DNA of 64,000 bases, from the NCBI RefSeq assembly GCF_001704275.1, contig NZ_CP011533.1:8618001-8682000 (forward strand), given 5' to 3'. This DNA comes from Streptomyces noursei ATCC 11455 (GTDB lineage Bacteria > Actinomycetota > Actinomycetes > Streptomycetales > Streptomycetaceae). A model generated the notes under the pieces. It did no database searches and had not been told where the DNA came from. It saw nothing but the letters and a program-made list of their open reading frames with translations. This document shows positions 1 to 7,907 of the stretch, piece after piece (position 1 is the stretch's first letter; every line of letters begins with the position of its first letter). Position numbers and translations under genes: made by a program.

Positions 1-334
1 TGACCATGGCCAGACCGCCGCCGGTGCTGTCGACCGGCCCGTCCAGCGGCGGCTGGTAGGGATGCGTGTCATGGACGGCGAAGACCAGGCGTTCCTGGCT
101 GGCCCCGTAGATCACCGTGACCTGCGGGGAGTGCGCGGCGGCGTGCCGGATGGTGTTGGTGACCAGCTCGCTGAGGATCAGCAGGGCCGGGTCCACGGTG
201 GGATGGCGAAGGCCGATGCCCCAGCCGTTCAGGGTCAGTTCGGCGGTCTCGCGGGCTATCCGGACGGCGCAGGGTGCGGCGGGCAGGGTGAGCACGTGCC
301 GGTAGGGCAACGCGGTCAGGGGTGCGAACATCAT
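1..334 (-). CDS. ATP-binding protein, HATPase_c_2 (anti-sigma-factor-like), C-terminus cut by window edge
   Basis: The visible 111 residues contain the N-box of a small GHKL ATPase (LSELVTNTIRHA) and the start of the G1 box (STGGGLAMV) at the window edge. These are single-domain Streptomyces proteins related to RsbW/SpoIIAB anti-sigma kinases, whose partners are mostly unknown. The ATG overlaps the TGA of the upstream PPOX-like gene as ATGA, which fixes the start and implies translational coupling. A paralogue lies at 2243-2749. The end of the gene is outside the window. The family is certain; a role in sigma-factor control is inference. Confidence 0.85.
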   Translation of the reverse strand, partial: MMFAPLTALPYRHVLTLPAAPCAVRIARETAELTLNGWGIGLRHPTVDPALLILSELVTNTIRHAAAHSPQVTVIYGASQERLVFAVHDTHPYQPPLDGPVDSTGGGLAMV

Positions 335-738
335 GCCTCCGCGCCGGCCAGGCGGAAGCCGGTGATCGTCTGGGGGCGGAACCGCAGGAGCGTGTCGTGC
401 GGACCGTGCGTCCAACCGGCCAGGCTGCGTCGGTAGTGCGCCGCCTCGTGGGGATCGCGGAGCACGTCGACGGGGCCGGTGAGGGCGACGGTCCAGCCGG
501 TGCCGGTCCTGGGATCGATCTCGTTCGCGGTGTAGGTCGCCGTCGGGGGAACCGCCGTGGCCGGCACGGGTGCACGCACGATCAGGCGGCCGTACTCCCA
601 CACGTGCCGGGCGGGCCGGACGACGGCCCGTTCCCGTTGGACGTAGGCCAGCTGCCCCAGCGTGCTGCCTTCCAGCAGCCACAGCGCCTCTCCACCGGAG
701 AGTTCCGTCATGGGCGAGGGGCCGGACGGCGTGTTCAT
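331..738 (-). CDS. pyridoxamine 5'-phosphate oxidase-like (PPOX) flavin-binding protein
   Basis: 135 residues. The sequence fits the small split-barrel FMN-binding proteins of the PPOX superfamily: an N-terminal helix ending in LGQLAYVQ, a central strand with ANEIDPRTGTGWTVALTG, and a C-terminal ITGFRL strand, the usual end of Streptomyces 'pyridoxamine 5'-phosphate oxidase family' proteins. Many of these bind F420 or flavin and reduce small molecules; the substrate here cannot be read. The ATG at 738 is chosen because GAGGAA lies 8-10 nt upstream, although the frame is open further upstream. The stop overlaps the start of the HATPase gene, so the two are co-translated. ArsR lies upstream in the same orientation. 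Confidence 0.75.
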   Translation of the reverse strand: MNTPSGPSPMTELSGGEALWLLEGSTLGQLAYVQRERAVVRPARHVWEYGRLIVRAPVPATAVPPTATYTANEIDPRTGTGWTVALTGPVDVLRDPHEAAHYRRSLAGWTHGPHDTLLRFRPQTITGFRLAGAEA

Positions 739-890
739 CGAACGTGTTCCTCGTGGCAGGTTGCGGCCTTCGGGGCGGGGCGGCGGGCGGAGGTCCGGGG
801 CACTCCAGGTGGACGCGGGCGGCCTGCCGGGGTCGGTGCGGGCCGGCGGTGGCGAGGCGGTCGGGGGCCAGGCGCGGCCGATCCCCGACG

Positions 891-1232
891 TCATCGCGCA
901 GCGCCCCCGGTTTCCCGCAACTCGGCGAGCAGTTCGTTCCGCCCGGCCAGCATCTCGGTCAGGATGCGCCGCGCCGCCTTCATCAGGTCCGCGACGTCTC
1001 CGCCGGCCAACTCATAGACGACCGTGGAGCCTTCCCGCGTTGCGGTGACGATCCCCGAGCGGCGCAGGACCGCCAACTGCTGGGACAGGCCCGAGGGCTC
1101 CACTTCGATCTCCGCGAGCAGGTCCCGTACGGGCTGGGGGCCGTCCTGCAGCAGTTCCAGCACCCGTATCCGCACCGGGTGCCCGAGCATGCGGAAGAAC
1201 TCGGCCTTGGCCTGGTACAGCGGAACAGACAT
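891..1232 (-). CDS. ArsR-family winged-helix transcriptional regulator
   Basis: 113 residues with the ArsR/SmtB layout: AEFFRMLGHPVRIRVLELL as helices 1-2, VEPSGLSQQLAVLRRSGIV as the helix-turn-helix, then the beta-wing with TREGSTVVYEL. No cysteine-rich metal motif is visible (there is no CxC in the recognition helix), so it probably does not sense metal through the classical ArsR site. It sits upstream of the PPOX-like gene and the HATPase gene on the same strand with a gap of about 150 nt. Two inverted repeats just upstream (1283-1347) are the obvious autoregulatory candidates. Confidence 0.88.
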   Translation of the reverse strand: MSVPLYQAKAEFFRMLGHPVRIRVLELLQDGPQPVRDLLAEIEVEPSGLSQQLAVLRRSGIVTATREGSTVVYELAGGDVADLMKAARRILTEMLAGRNELLAELRETGGAAR

Positions 1233-1282
1233 GACCCCTCGGGCTTCCTGTGACGCCCCGCTCGGGGCGTCCGCGCAAGACC

Positions 1283-1347
1283 GTGTCCGCGGTTACGTAC
1301 GGACACAGCGGCTACAGCATCTAGCGAATTGCGAAATTTTGCAATTC
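1283..1347. promoter_or_regulatory. two inverted repeats upstream of arsR-like gene
   Basis: Two separate palindromes lie 50-115 nt upstream of the ArsR start. GTGTCCG (1283-1289) pairs with CGGACAC (1300-1306), and GAATTGC (1326-1332) pairs with GCAATTC (1341-1347). The second is very AT-rich for this genome and overlaps a match to the AATTTGCTAGTT motif seen at 1932 and 57309. ArsR proteins bind such imperfect 12-2-12-type repeats near their own promoter, so autoregulation is likely; which repeat is the operator cannot be decided from sequence. Confidence 0.5.
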
Positions 1348-1390
1348 CTCATCGGATGGATGCGCGGACGCCCCGGGGGAGGGGCGGTGG

Positions 1391-1750
1391 TCAGGCCTTC
1401 TTGACCACGCTGGACTTCAGCTGCATGGCTCCGAAGCCGTCGATCTTGCAGTCGATGTCGTGGCCGTCCACCCCGTCGACCAGTCGGATGTTGCGCACCT
1501 TGGTGCCGGCCTTGATCCCCGAGGGGCTTCCCTTGACCTTGAGCGCCTTGACGACGACCACGGCGTCGCCGTCCTGCAGCACATTGCCGACGGAGTCCTT
1601 GACGACCCGCTCGCCGGCGGCGCCTCCACCCTCGGCATCGCTCTCCGTCGGGACCCATTCGTGGCCGCACTCGGGGCACACCACCAGGGCATTCAGTTCA
1701 TAGGTGTACTCACAGGAGCACTTGGGGCAAGGTGGGAGATTCTCGATCAT
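1391..1750 (-). CDS. yjdM: YjdM/PhnA family zinc-ribbon protein
   Basis: 119 residues, the usual family length. The N-terminus is a zinc ribbon with two CxxC knuckles (CPKC...CPEC, about residues 8-30). The C-terminus is the PhnA domain, with [20 protein letters not shown] and the closing [18 protein letters not shown]. The E. coli homologue was linked to alkylphosphonate use by location only; the biochemical role is unresolved. The Streptomyces version here has a 15-20 residue Gly/Glu-rich linker between the domains. It is a single gene with the ArsR gene downstream on the same strand, but a 160-nt gap with operators makes a joint transcript doubtful. Confidence 0.9.
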   Translation of the reverse strand: MIENLPPCPKCSCEYTYELNALVVCPECGHEWVPTESDAEGGGAAGERVVKDSVGNVLQDGDAVVVVKALKVKGSPSGIKAGTKVRNIRLVDGVDGHDIDCKIDGFGAMQLKSSVVKKA

Positions 1751-1931
1751 TCCGCCAGGCTAACCGGCGTCCGCCACGGCCGGAGCCGTAGGGGTGCGTC
1801 GCCTGGCCGCCTGGTGCGGGCATGCGTGGCGGGCGCATCCTGTCGCGCCCCGGGAGGGTAGCGGTTCGCGCGATCGGGCGCCATCGCCCTCCCGAGCGGC
1901 GGCCGGCCCCCATAGACTTGCAGAGTTTTGT

Positions 1932-1943
1932 AATTTGCTAGTT
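1932..1943 (+). promoter_or_regulatory. AT-rich motif AATTTGCTAGTT
   Basis: This 12-mer stands out in the surrounding GC-rich DNA and lies about 40 nt upstream of the small gene at 1981. The identical 12-mer occurs at 57309-57320, and a variant (AATTCGCTAGAT, minus strand) lies at 1319-1330 upstream of the arsR-like gene. It may be the binding site of an XRE-type regulator of the kind that partners HATPase proteins; that link is inference. Confidence 0.4.
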
Positions 1944-1980
1944 GCCATTATGGTCAACCACTCATGCGTGGAGGTCTCAG

Positions 1981-2178
1981 GTGGGCGGCTTCGCCGAAGC
2001 AGTGCGGGAGCGGGTGCGCCGGGCGCGGGCCGCTGTCGCGCAGGCGCAGCAGGAGGGGGACGCGTACACGGTGGCCGTGGCCGAGGACGAACTGGACGAC
2101 GCGCTGCGGACCGCCCGCGGCCTCGGCCTGGCACTCCCCGATGCCGCCGCGGAGGCCGAAGGCGGAGAGCCGGCGTGA
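1981..2178 (+). CDS. small Arg/Ala-rich helical protein, unknown function
   Basis: 65 residues from a GTG start with GGAGG 7 nt upstream. The protein is predicted to be all helix (AVRERVRRARAAVAQAQQEG and AVAEDELDDALRTARGLG), with alternating acidic and basic residues typical of a short helical hairpin. No known domain is recognised. Its stop overlaps a GTG at 2175, and the HATPase gene follows at 2243, so it looks like the first gene of a small operon. Small helical proteins of this type commonly sit beside HATPase/XRE genes in Streptomyces; that is context, not proof. Confidence 0.65.
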   Translation: MGGFAEAVRERVRRARAAVAQAQQEGDAYTVAVAEDELDDALRTARGLGLALPDAAAEAEGGEPA

Positions 2179-2246
2179 CCGGGCAGGCGGCGACCCGGCC
2201 CGGTCGCTACGGGCCAGTGCACGGCGCGGGGGCGGATGCGCCGTGA
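2175..2246 (+). CDS. possible 23-codon coupling peptide between two genes
   Basis: A GTG at 2175 overlaps the TGA of the preceding gene (GTGA). The frame runs 23 codons and ends in a TGA that overlaps the GTG start of the HATPase gene at 2243, again as GTGA. Two back-to-back GTGA overlaps look like a translation relay, but GTGA is frequent by chance in such GC-rich DNA and the peptide (rich in Gly, Ala and Pro) has no recognisable feature. Confidence 0.22.
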   Translation: MTGQAATRPGRYGPVHGAGADAP

Positions 2247-2749
2247 TCCACGCAGACTGGTTTCCGCCGTGGCGCAGGCAGCGCACCCCGGCCACCGCCG
2301 GCCAGGGCGCGCGGCTGCCGGCGCAGCGGCATGCGTTCACGGTGAGCGCGGGCCCCGGGGCGGTGCGCCGCGCCCGCGAGGAGACGGCCCTCCGTCTGGC
2401 CCGGTGCGGCATCGCCACCGGCTCGGCGCTGTCGGACGCGGCGCTGCTGGTGGTGAGCGAGCTGGTGACCAACGTCCTCCGGCACACCGCCGACCGGTCG
2501 CCCACCGCGGACGTCACGGTTGAGCGGAGCACCGGGCAACTGGTCGTCGCGGTGGCCGACCACGACCCCCGGCTCCCGGCGATCGAGGCAGCGCCGCCGG
2601 GGACAGGGCTGGGCACGGTCGGCGAGCTGACCGCCTGGTACGACGGCACCCTCGGCGTGGAACCCCACTGGACCGGCCAGGGCAAGAGGCTCCTGGCCAC
2701 CTTCCGGATACCCGCATCCGACGTCCGGCCGGCCACGGAACTCCCGTAA
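2243..2749 (+). CDS. ATP-binding protein, HATPase_c_2 (anti-sigma-factor-like)
   Basis: 168 residues. The GHKL ATPase core is clear: LVVSELVTNVLRHT is the N-box, VAVADHDPRLP the D-box region, and PGTGLGTVGELTAWYDGTLG the glycine-rich lid. It resembles RsbW-like kinases but lacks a histidine-kinase dimerisation domain, so it is a stand-alone ATPase. The GTG at 2243 is chosen because the conserved fold begins soon after it; the frame is open further upstream. It is the paralogue of the partial gene at 1-334 and lies directly after the small helical protein. Confidence 0.85.
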   Translation: MIHADWFPPWRRQRTPATAGQGARLPAQRHAFTVSAGPGAVRRAREETALRLARCGIATGSALSDAALLVVSELVTNVLRHTADRSPTADVTVERSTGQLVVAVADHDPRLPAIEAAPPGTGLGTVGELTAWYDGTLGVEPHWTGQGKRLLATFRIPASDVRPATELP

Positions 2750-2797
2750 GGCGCGATGACGGACACCGGACACCAGCAAACCCCCAGGAGAACAGCC

Positions 2798-2974
2798 ATG
2801 CCTGAGACACCGGATCGCCAGTCACCACCGACACCGTCGTTCGGCGGCGGGATGTCGGAACAGCGCAAGGAACGGGGCGCATCCTGGCGGGTGTTCATCT
2901 ACATCGCCGGCAGCCACCTCCTGCTGGCCTTCATGGCGCTGCTGTTCTACCTCGGCAGTCACGCGGGCAAGTAG
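2798..2974 (+). CDS. small single-span membrane protein (DUF6126-like)
   Basis: 58 residues with AGGAG 7-8 nt before the ATG. The polar N-terminus is followed by the conserved-looking block SEQRKERGASWRVFIYIAG and one hydrophobic helix (SHLLLAFMALLFYLG), ending in a short basic tail. This is the pattern of the actinobacterial DUF6126 small membrane proteins. No function is known for the family. It follows the HATPase gene by about 50 nt on the same strand and could share its transcript. Confidence 0.72.
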   Translation: MPETPDRQSPPTPSFGGGMSEQRKERGASWRVFIYIAGSHLLLAFMALLFYLGSHAGK

Positions 2975-3051
2975 CCGGCGGTGCCCACCCGTCACCGGAA
3001 CACGGTTGAAGGCGCGGCCCGTCCCCTCGGGAGCGCCACCGGCCGAGCTGG

Positions 3052-3074
3052 TTGTCAGTGGCGTACGTTTCACT
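3052..3074 (+). promoter_or_regulatory. RecA-NDp/PafBC-like promoter, leaderless
   Basis: TTGTCAGTG (3052-3060) is followed by 8 nt and TTCACT (3069-3074), with the next gene's ATG 7 nt further on. The actinobacterial DNA-damage promoter read by PafBC/ClpR has TTGTCAGTG-N8-TAnnnT. The first element is perfect; the second matches in its outer T residues but not the A. The ATG would be at or next to +1, giving a leaderless mRNA. Confidence 0.45.
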
Positions 3075-3081
3075 GTCTGCC

Positions 3082-4011
3082 ATGAACGAAGAGGAACTGC
3101 TCGCAGCCGTGCACGGCTTGCTCCGGCCCGGCAGCGGAGCCTTGGAGTGCCGGGAGCCGGGGCACCCGGCAGGGCACATCTGCCTGGCGACCGCGGACGA
3201 GGTGAATCTCTCCGCGCTGACCGAGCAGCTCAGCGGCCGGTACGGGCAGCCGTACGGCCTGGCCAGGGGCGGGTACATGGATCCGGCGGTCACCGAGCGG
3301 ACCGGACTGCCGCTGCTCGTCCCCTTCGGGGAGCGGCTGGTGGAGATGAGGGCCTGGGCGTACGCCGGCCGGTGGATCGGCTGCGGTGCGATGCGCACGG
3401 GCGAGGGCATCCGGCCTGTCGTGGTCGTCGCCGAGCGGCCCGATCCGGCCGCCGACGGGCTGCCGGAGGACGCCTCCTGGGTGGACCGGATCGTCGCGGT
3501 CACGGGGTGGGACCCGCAGCGGACCCGTACGGTCGACTGGACGGCGGTCGAAGCCCGGCTGGGGACCGCACTGCCCGGCGATTACAAGCGGCTGGCCGAG
3601 CTCTTCGGACTCGGCGCCTTCGACGGCTTCCTCCAACTCTCCGTACCCGACGCCCCGTTCAAGAGCTCCGACATCGTCCGGCAGTCCCAGTGGCTGGCCG
3701 AGTGGGCCCGAGCGCACGGCAACAGGCTCTGGGAGCCGTACGCCCTTTTCCCGGCTCCCGGCGGGCTGCTCGAATGGGCCGGCTCGGAGCAGGCCGATCG
3801 CTTCTACTGGCTCACCGAGGGCCCCGACCCGGACAAGTGGCCGATCGTCATGTCGGAGGAGATCCCCGACTCATGGCAGCGGTTCGACGGCTCGACCGCC
3901 GAGTTCATCCACCGCATGCTCACCGTCCCGGACCACCCCTTCTCGACGGCTCGTTACTTCGACGTCCACTGGTTCCAGAGCTACCGGAGCCTCGAAGCGG
4001 CCGGCGAATGA
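3082..4011 (+). CDS. SUKH (SMI1/KNR4) family protein
   Basis: 309 residues. The C-terminal half carries the SUKH core: VDWTAVEARLGTALPGDYKR, then FGLGAFDGFLQL and later WPIVMSEEIPDSWQRFDGS. SUKH proteins are often immunity proteins for polymorphic toxins, or cytosolic proteins of unknown role. The N-terminal 120 residues form a separate region ending near VVVVAERPDP. No toxin gene is adjacent. The ATG at 3082 follows a damage-type promoter at the distance expected for a leaderless transcript and has no Shine-Dalgarno sequence. Confidence 0.75.
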   Translation: MNEEELLAAVHGLLRPGSGALECREPGHPAGHICLATADEVNLSALTEQLSGRYGQPYGLARGGYMDPAVTERTGLPLLVPFGERLVEMRAWAYAGRWIGCGAMRTGEGIRPVVVVAERPDPAADGLPEDASWVDRIVAVTGWDPQRTRTVDWTAVEARLGTALPGDYKRLAELFGLGAFDGFLQLSVPDAPFKSSDIVRQSQWLAEWARAHGNRLWEPYALFPAPGGLLEWAGSEQADRFYWLTEGPDPDKWPIVMSEEIPDSWQRFDGSTAEFIHRMLTVPDHPFSTARYFDVHWFQSYRSLEAAGE

Positions 4012-4255
4012 CCACACCGGCCGCCCGGGAAACGGGGCGCCCGACCTGGCCGTCGTGCGGATCGCCGAGGTCGGTCAACCCCCGCAGTCACCCGTCGCAG
4101 CGTCCACCCGCCCGCAGGTGGCTTCGCCCGCACCGGCAGCAGCAGGTGGGGAATCACCGGCGCCGGTGTGAACAGGGGCGCGGCCAGACCGTCCCGTTCC
4201 TGATCCGTGTCGTCCCACTCCTGTGATCCCCCGACGAGCGCGCCGACCGGCCGGC

Positions 4256-4295
4256 CGGAAGAGGATGGTGACTCGACGGTCACAACCCTCTTCCG
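4256..4295. terminator. hairpin between SUKH gene and multicopper oxidase gene
   Basis: CGGAAGAGG (4256-4264) pairs perfectly with CCTCTTCCG (4287-4295); inside it GTGAC (4268-4272) pairs with GTCAC (4279-4283). It lies about 70 nt past the oxidase stop and 245 nt past the SUKH stop, in a convergent intergenic region (4012-4362) with nothing else recognisable. No T-tract follows, as is usual in Streptomyces. Confidence 0.5.
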
Positions 4296-4362
4296 TATGC
4301 GCGCGGTCAGTGTGGGGGCGACGTTGCCGTGCGCCCGCTGCGTACCCGTGGACCCGCCGCCG

Positions 4363-5979
4363 TCAGTCGTGCAGCTTGTAGCCCATGACCGTCATCATCC
4401 CCGACTCCGAGTGGTAGACGTTGTGGCAGTGCACCATCCACAGGCCGGGGTTGTCGGCGTCGAAATCGACGGAGACCTCTTGGTCCGGCAGGACGATCGT
4501 GGTGTCCTTGCGGGGGCCTCCGTCGGGCAGCGCGAAGGTGTGTCCGTGCAGGTGCATCGGGTGCCACATCGTGGTCGTGTTGTGGAAGCTGATCCGCACC
4601 CGCTCTCCTTGACGCACCGGATACCGCGCCGAGGCCGAGTACGCCTTCCCGTTGATCCCCCAGTCCCAGTCCTCCATGTTCCCGGTGAGGTCCATCTTGA
4701 TGGTGCGGTCGGGATCGCGGTCCGAGAGCCGTACCGATGACGCTGCCTTGAACTTGTCCGCGCTCAGCCCGCCGCTCCTCAGCTCCGTCGGGCGGATCTT
4801 CTCGTCGGGCGCCTCGCCGTCACCGGTCCGCAGGAGGGCCTGCGCGGTCTGGTTGTTGCTGCCTGCGGAGAGCGCGGTGAGCGGGAAGACACCGTCCTTC
4901 GCGGTCACCAGCACGTCGAAGCGCTCGCCCATGGCGATCAGCAGGCTGTCGGTCGACTTGTGCTTCACCGGGTAGCCGTCGATGTGGGTCACGGTCATGT
5001 TGTGACCGCCCAGTGCGACCCGGTAGGCGGTGCCCGCGGCCGCGTTGATGAGGCGGATCCGGATGCGGTCGCCGGGTTTGGCGCGGAACGTCTCGCGGTC
5101 CCTGGCCACCTGGCCGTTCATCAGGTGGAAGGGGTGCTCCACGCTGTCCGAGGGGTCGTCGGTCATGCGGTGTCTGGCGCGTCTGCGCATCCGGGCCACG
5201 GCGGCGGCCGCCGCCCGGTTGCCGGAGCTCTGCATGTCGTCGTGACCGCCGGCCCCACCGGGCTTGTTCTTGTTCAGCTCGGCCAGCATCGCGTCCGGAG
5301 TCATCCCGTCGACCCCGTCGAGCCAGTCGTCGATCATGACGACCCACTCGTGGTCGTACGAGAGGGGCTCGCGCGGGTCGTCGACGATCAACGGTGCGTA
5401 CAGCCCGCGGTCCAGCTGCACGCCGACGTGCGGATGGAGCCAGTACGTACCGGGTGTGTCGACCGCGAAGGTGTAGTCGTAGGAGGCCCCTGCCTTCACG
5501 GAGCGTTGGGTGATGGACGGCGAGCCGTCCATGTCGTTGCGGATCTGCACCCCGTGCCAGTGGACGGTGGTGGACTCCGGAAGACGGTTGTGGAGGGTCA
5601 CGGCGACCCTGTCGCCCGCGGTGACCCGGATCTCCTTGCCCGGCAGCCGGTTTCCGTACGCCCACGTGTTGACGACCGCGCCGCCGAAGTCGAACTCGAC
5701 CTGGTCCGCGGTCATCGCGAAGCGGCGCACCGGCCCCGTCCCCCGTTTGCGCTCCGCTGCCATGACCTCCGGACCGTCGGGGGAGACGTAGTTGGACGGC
5801 GCGGAGTGGGACCCGTCCGAGCCATGGCCGTCGTGCGAGCCAGGAGGGGGCGGCTTGCGGTGGGAGTGGTGCTTGCCGTTCATGGCGTCCAGGGCGGCGG
5901 CCCCGGTGGAGGTCAGCAGCCCGCTGCCGGCGGCAGCCATACCTGCGCCGAGCAGGGAACGTCTGGAGTGCGTACGCAT
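4363..5979 (-). CDS. Tat-exported three-domain multicopper oxidase
   Basis: 538 residues, within the usual 3-domain laccase/CueO-type range. The N-terminus has a twin-arginine signal (SRRSLLGAG), so the enzyme is exported folded. All copper ligands are present: HWH at 140-142, HPH at 182-184, HPMHLHGH starting at 473, and HCHNVYHSESGM at 517-528, whose last Met is the usual axial type-1 ligand region. A His/Gly/Pro-rich stretch (residues 34-60) follows the signal. Such enzymes oxidise Cu(I), phenols or metal ions outside the cell. The ATG at 5979 has AAGGTGG upstream and places the Arg pair correctly. A His-rich secreted protein lies upstream, and tatA at 10904 could serve export. Confidence 0.93.
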   Translation of the reverse strand: MRTHSRRSLLGAGMAAAGSGLLTSTGAAALDAMNGKHHSHRKPPPPGSHDGHGSDGSHSAPSNYVSPDGPEVMAAERKRGTGPVRRFAMTADQVEFDFGGAVVNTWAYGNRLPGKEIRVTAGDRVAVTLHNRLPESTTVHWHGVQIRNDMDGSPSITQRSVKAGASYDYTFAVDTPGTYWLHPHVGVQLDRGLYAPLIVDDPREPLSYDHEWVVMIDDWLDGVDGMTPDAMLAELNKNKPGGAGGHDDMQSSGNRAAAAAVARMRRRARHRMTDDPSDSVEHPFHLMNGQVARDRETFRAKPGDRIRIRLINAAAGTAYRVALGGHNMTVTHIDGYPVKHKSTDSLLIAMGERFDVLVTAKDGVFPLTALSAGSNNQTAQALLRTGDGEAPDEKIRPTELRSGGLSADKFKAASSVRLSDRDPDRTIKMDLTGNMEDWDWGINGKAYSASARYPVRQGERVRISFHNTTTMWHPMHLHGHTFALPDGGPRKDTTIVLPDQEVSVDFDADNPGLWMVHCHNVYHSESGMMTVMGYKLHD

Positions 5980-6594
5980 GGAGAACCACCTTGTGGCGAT
6001 CGTGTCGGTGTGATGCGCGGACGGCGAGGGGCGCTGCCGCGGACTCCGGGGACGTCGGCGGCGGTGCGCGCTCCGCTGCGCGCAGCACCGACAGACAGTC
6101 AGACGAGAAAACTCAGGCGCGGCGGCGGACATATCGAGCACGGTCCGCGGAGCCGACAGGTGGGGCGGGTGGCCACCGGGCCGCATTTCGCGCTGCCGGA
6201 GTGCGGGCCGGTACCCAGGAGGAGCGAAGTCGGCGTCCAGGAAGCGGACCCGGCCGGAGGGGCCGAGGCGGGGCCCGGGGCGCCGCCGTCGGGGTCCGCC
6301 GTCGATCGCTCGGCATCCTGGTGCACCGTCATGTCGTCATGATCGGGTCGCGCTTGGCGTGTCGTCATGCCGTGATGCGCCATCTGGGCCGTTGCAGCGT
6401 GGGCCCCGCCTGCCCCGCCTGAACCATCGCGAGACGCGGAGCCTGCGCGCGGCCGGTGCGGGGCCGCGTTGTGGGCACGGGCACCCGTGCGCCGGCCACG
6501 CTGTGCGGGGCCGGCGGGGTGCGGAAGCGGACAGGGCCCCGGCGCCAGGCCCGATGGGGTCGGTCGCAAGGGCCCGTCCACTCAGCTGGTGGGC
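5980..6594. other. intergenic region upstream of multicopper oxidase gene
   Basis: 615 nt separate the oxidase gene from the secreted-protein gene, both on the minus strand. A minus-strand frame here is open but has extreme Pro/Gly/Ala composition, no convincing ribosome site and no recognisable domain, so I do not call it. The promoter of the oxidase must lie here; no clear operator was found. Confidence 0.4.
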
Positions 6595-7023
6595 TTACTT
6601 GTCGCCGCCGTGGCCGCCGCCTTCGCCGCCGCCGTGGCCGCCGCCTTCGCCGCCGCCGTGGCCGCCGCCTTCGCCGCCGCCGTGGCCGCCGCCCTCGCCG
6701 CCGCCGTGGCCGCCGCCGTGGCCGCCGCCCTCGTCATCGCCGAAGTTGCCGCCGATGGAGTTGTCGCAGCCGATGCGGGAGCCCATCGAGGTTGCCTGTG
6801 CGCCCGGCGAGCCCTCGCCGTTGAGCGCGTTGCCCAGCACGCCGTTCAGGATCCCGACCTCGCCGAGCACGTCGACGTTCAGGTCGTGGGTGCGGCATTC
6901 GCTGTGCTGACTGAACTTGAAGTCGTTGCCGCCGCGGCCGCCCGCGTGAGCGGTGCCGGCGCCGAAGGCGACGATGCTGCCGAGAGCGGCTGCCAGGACG
7001 GCAGCCTTGTGAAGCTTGTACAT
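6595..7023 (-). CDS. secreted protein with Gly/His/Glu repeat tail
   Basis: 142 residues. A Sec signal peptide (MYKLHKAAVLAAALGSIVAF, cleaved after THA) precedes an approximately 65-residue domain with two cysteines (SECRTHD and IGCDNS) that may form a disulfide. The last 50 residues are built from the unit GGGHGGGE repeated about five times, then GGDK. GGAGAAAG sits directly before the ATG. The cysteine-bounded core (VLGEVGILNGVLGNALNG) loosely recalls rodlin-type surface proteins, but I cannot assign it. The His/Glu tail could bind copper or zinc, which would fit the copper oxidase encoded next on the same strand; this is inference. Confidence 0.75.
   Translation of the reverse strand: MYKLHKAAVLAAALGSIVAFGAGTAHAGGRGGNDFKFSQHSECRTHDLNVDVLGEVGILNGVLGNALNGEGSPGAQATSMGSRIGCDNSIGGNFGDDEGGGHGGGHGGGEGGGHGGGEGGGHGGGEGGGHGGGEGGGHGGDK
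6604..6732. repeat. 24-bp tandem repeat encoding GGGHGGGE
   Basis: About five copies of a 24-bp unit (gccgccgccgtggccgccgc plus cttc), with the last copies shortened to the His-Gly part. The array codes for the C-terminal tail of the secreted protein at 6595-7023. Copy number is likely to vary between strains by slippage. Confidence 0.85.
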
Positions 7024-7907
7024 TTCTTTCTCCGGAAGTTTGAGCGGATTGCTCCGCGATGTACAGAGTTCGTACAGTTGCGGAAGGCTAATACGAAATA
7101 TGCCGAATGAAATCTCCGACGCGCCGGATTTGTCCGGGCTTGGTAAACGTGGCCAACACCCGGCGTGGGCGGGCCTCCGGTCCAGGGGTGCGGAGACCTG
7201 TGTGCGTTGACTGGCATGGCCCGCAGCGCGTGAAACCGCCCTTGTGCCACCGCGGTGACCAGCCCTCCGCGCAGGAGCCGGTCCAGTTGCTGTACCGCCG
7301 TCCGCCACTCCACCGGCCGAACGTGGGCCCCGGCGATCTGGTCCACGTGCGTATGCCTCACCAGGACGAGGTCCGCGAGTGGCGCGGAGGCGACGAGCAA
7401 CAGGGCGACAGAGCGGCAGGGCGAAAGTGACGGATCGGCGACCGACGCATAGTCCCTGCCGTGCGCGAGCAGTGCATTGCCCCTGCGCATATCGCCTGCG
7501 CTGCCGGTGAGTTGAAGCAGAACTGGTTCAACAGGGCCCCGAGTCGGCGACGTCGACGGACGCCGTCCCGCCGTTCCGGGCGCGCCCGTGCCCCCGACTC
7601 CGCCGTCACTCGGATCTCCCGCCCCCCGGCACCGCTCGCAAGTCCGGCTCCTGCTACGCGCCCTGTTCCGGCAGTGGGGCGCGTCGCTCCGTGTGCGCCC
7701 CGTCACTCTGCGCGTACCTGACGGTCGCCTGCCGCAGTCGTCGGTACCCGTCACCGCGAGCGCACTCCGGGTGGACCGGTAGTGGATCGGCAGGCGATCG
7801 GTGGCGGTGCGCCGCACGTCAGGAGCCCTGCGGTACTTGCGTAGCGGGCGTTGGATTTGCGGACCATCATGGAACGGAGGGGATGAGCAGCGGAGGGAGC
7901 GGTGGGG
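7024..7907. other. 884-nt region without a convincing gene
   Basis: This lies between two divergent units. On the minus strand about 7215-7440 there is a frame reading like a decayed helical protein (VEWRTAVQQLDRLLRGGLV then AQGRFHALRAM), without a credible start, so it may be a remnant. The 100 nt before 7908 should hold the promoter of the P450 cassette. No repeat or operator stands out. Confidence 0.35.

Noticed and set aside
6099..6581. Minus-strand frame upstream of the multicopper oxidase
   Set aside because: Pro/Gly/Ala-rich low-information sequence, no convincing ribosome site, no domain.
7215..7440. Minus-strand frame with WRTAVQQLDRLLRGGLV
   Set aside because: Helical and plausible, but no start codon, ribosome site or family could be shown.
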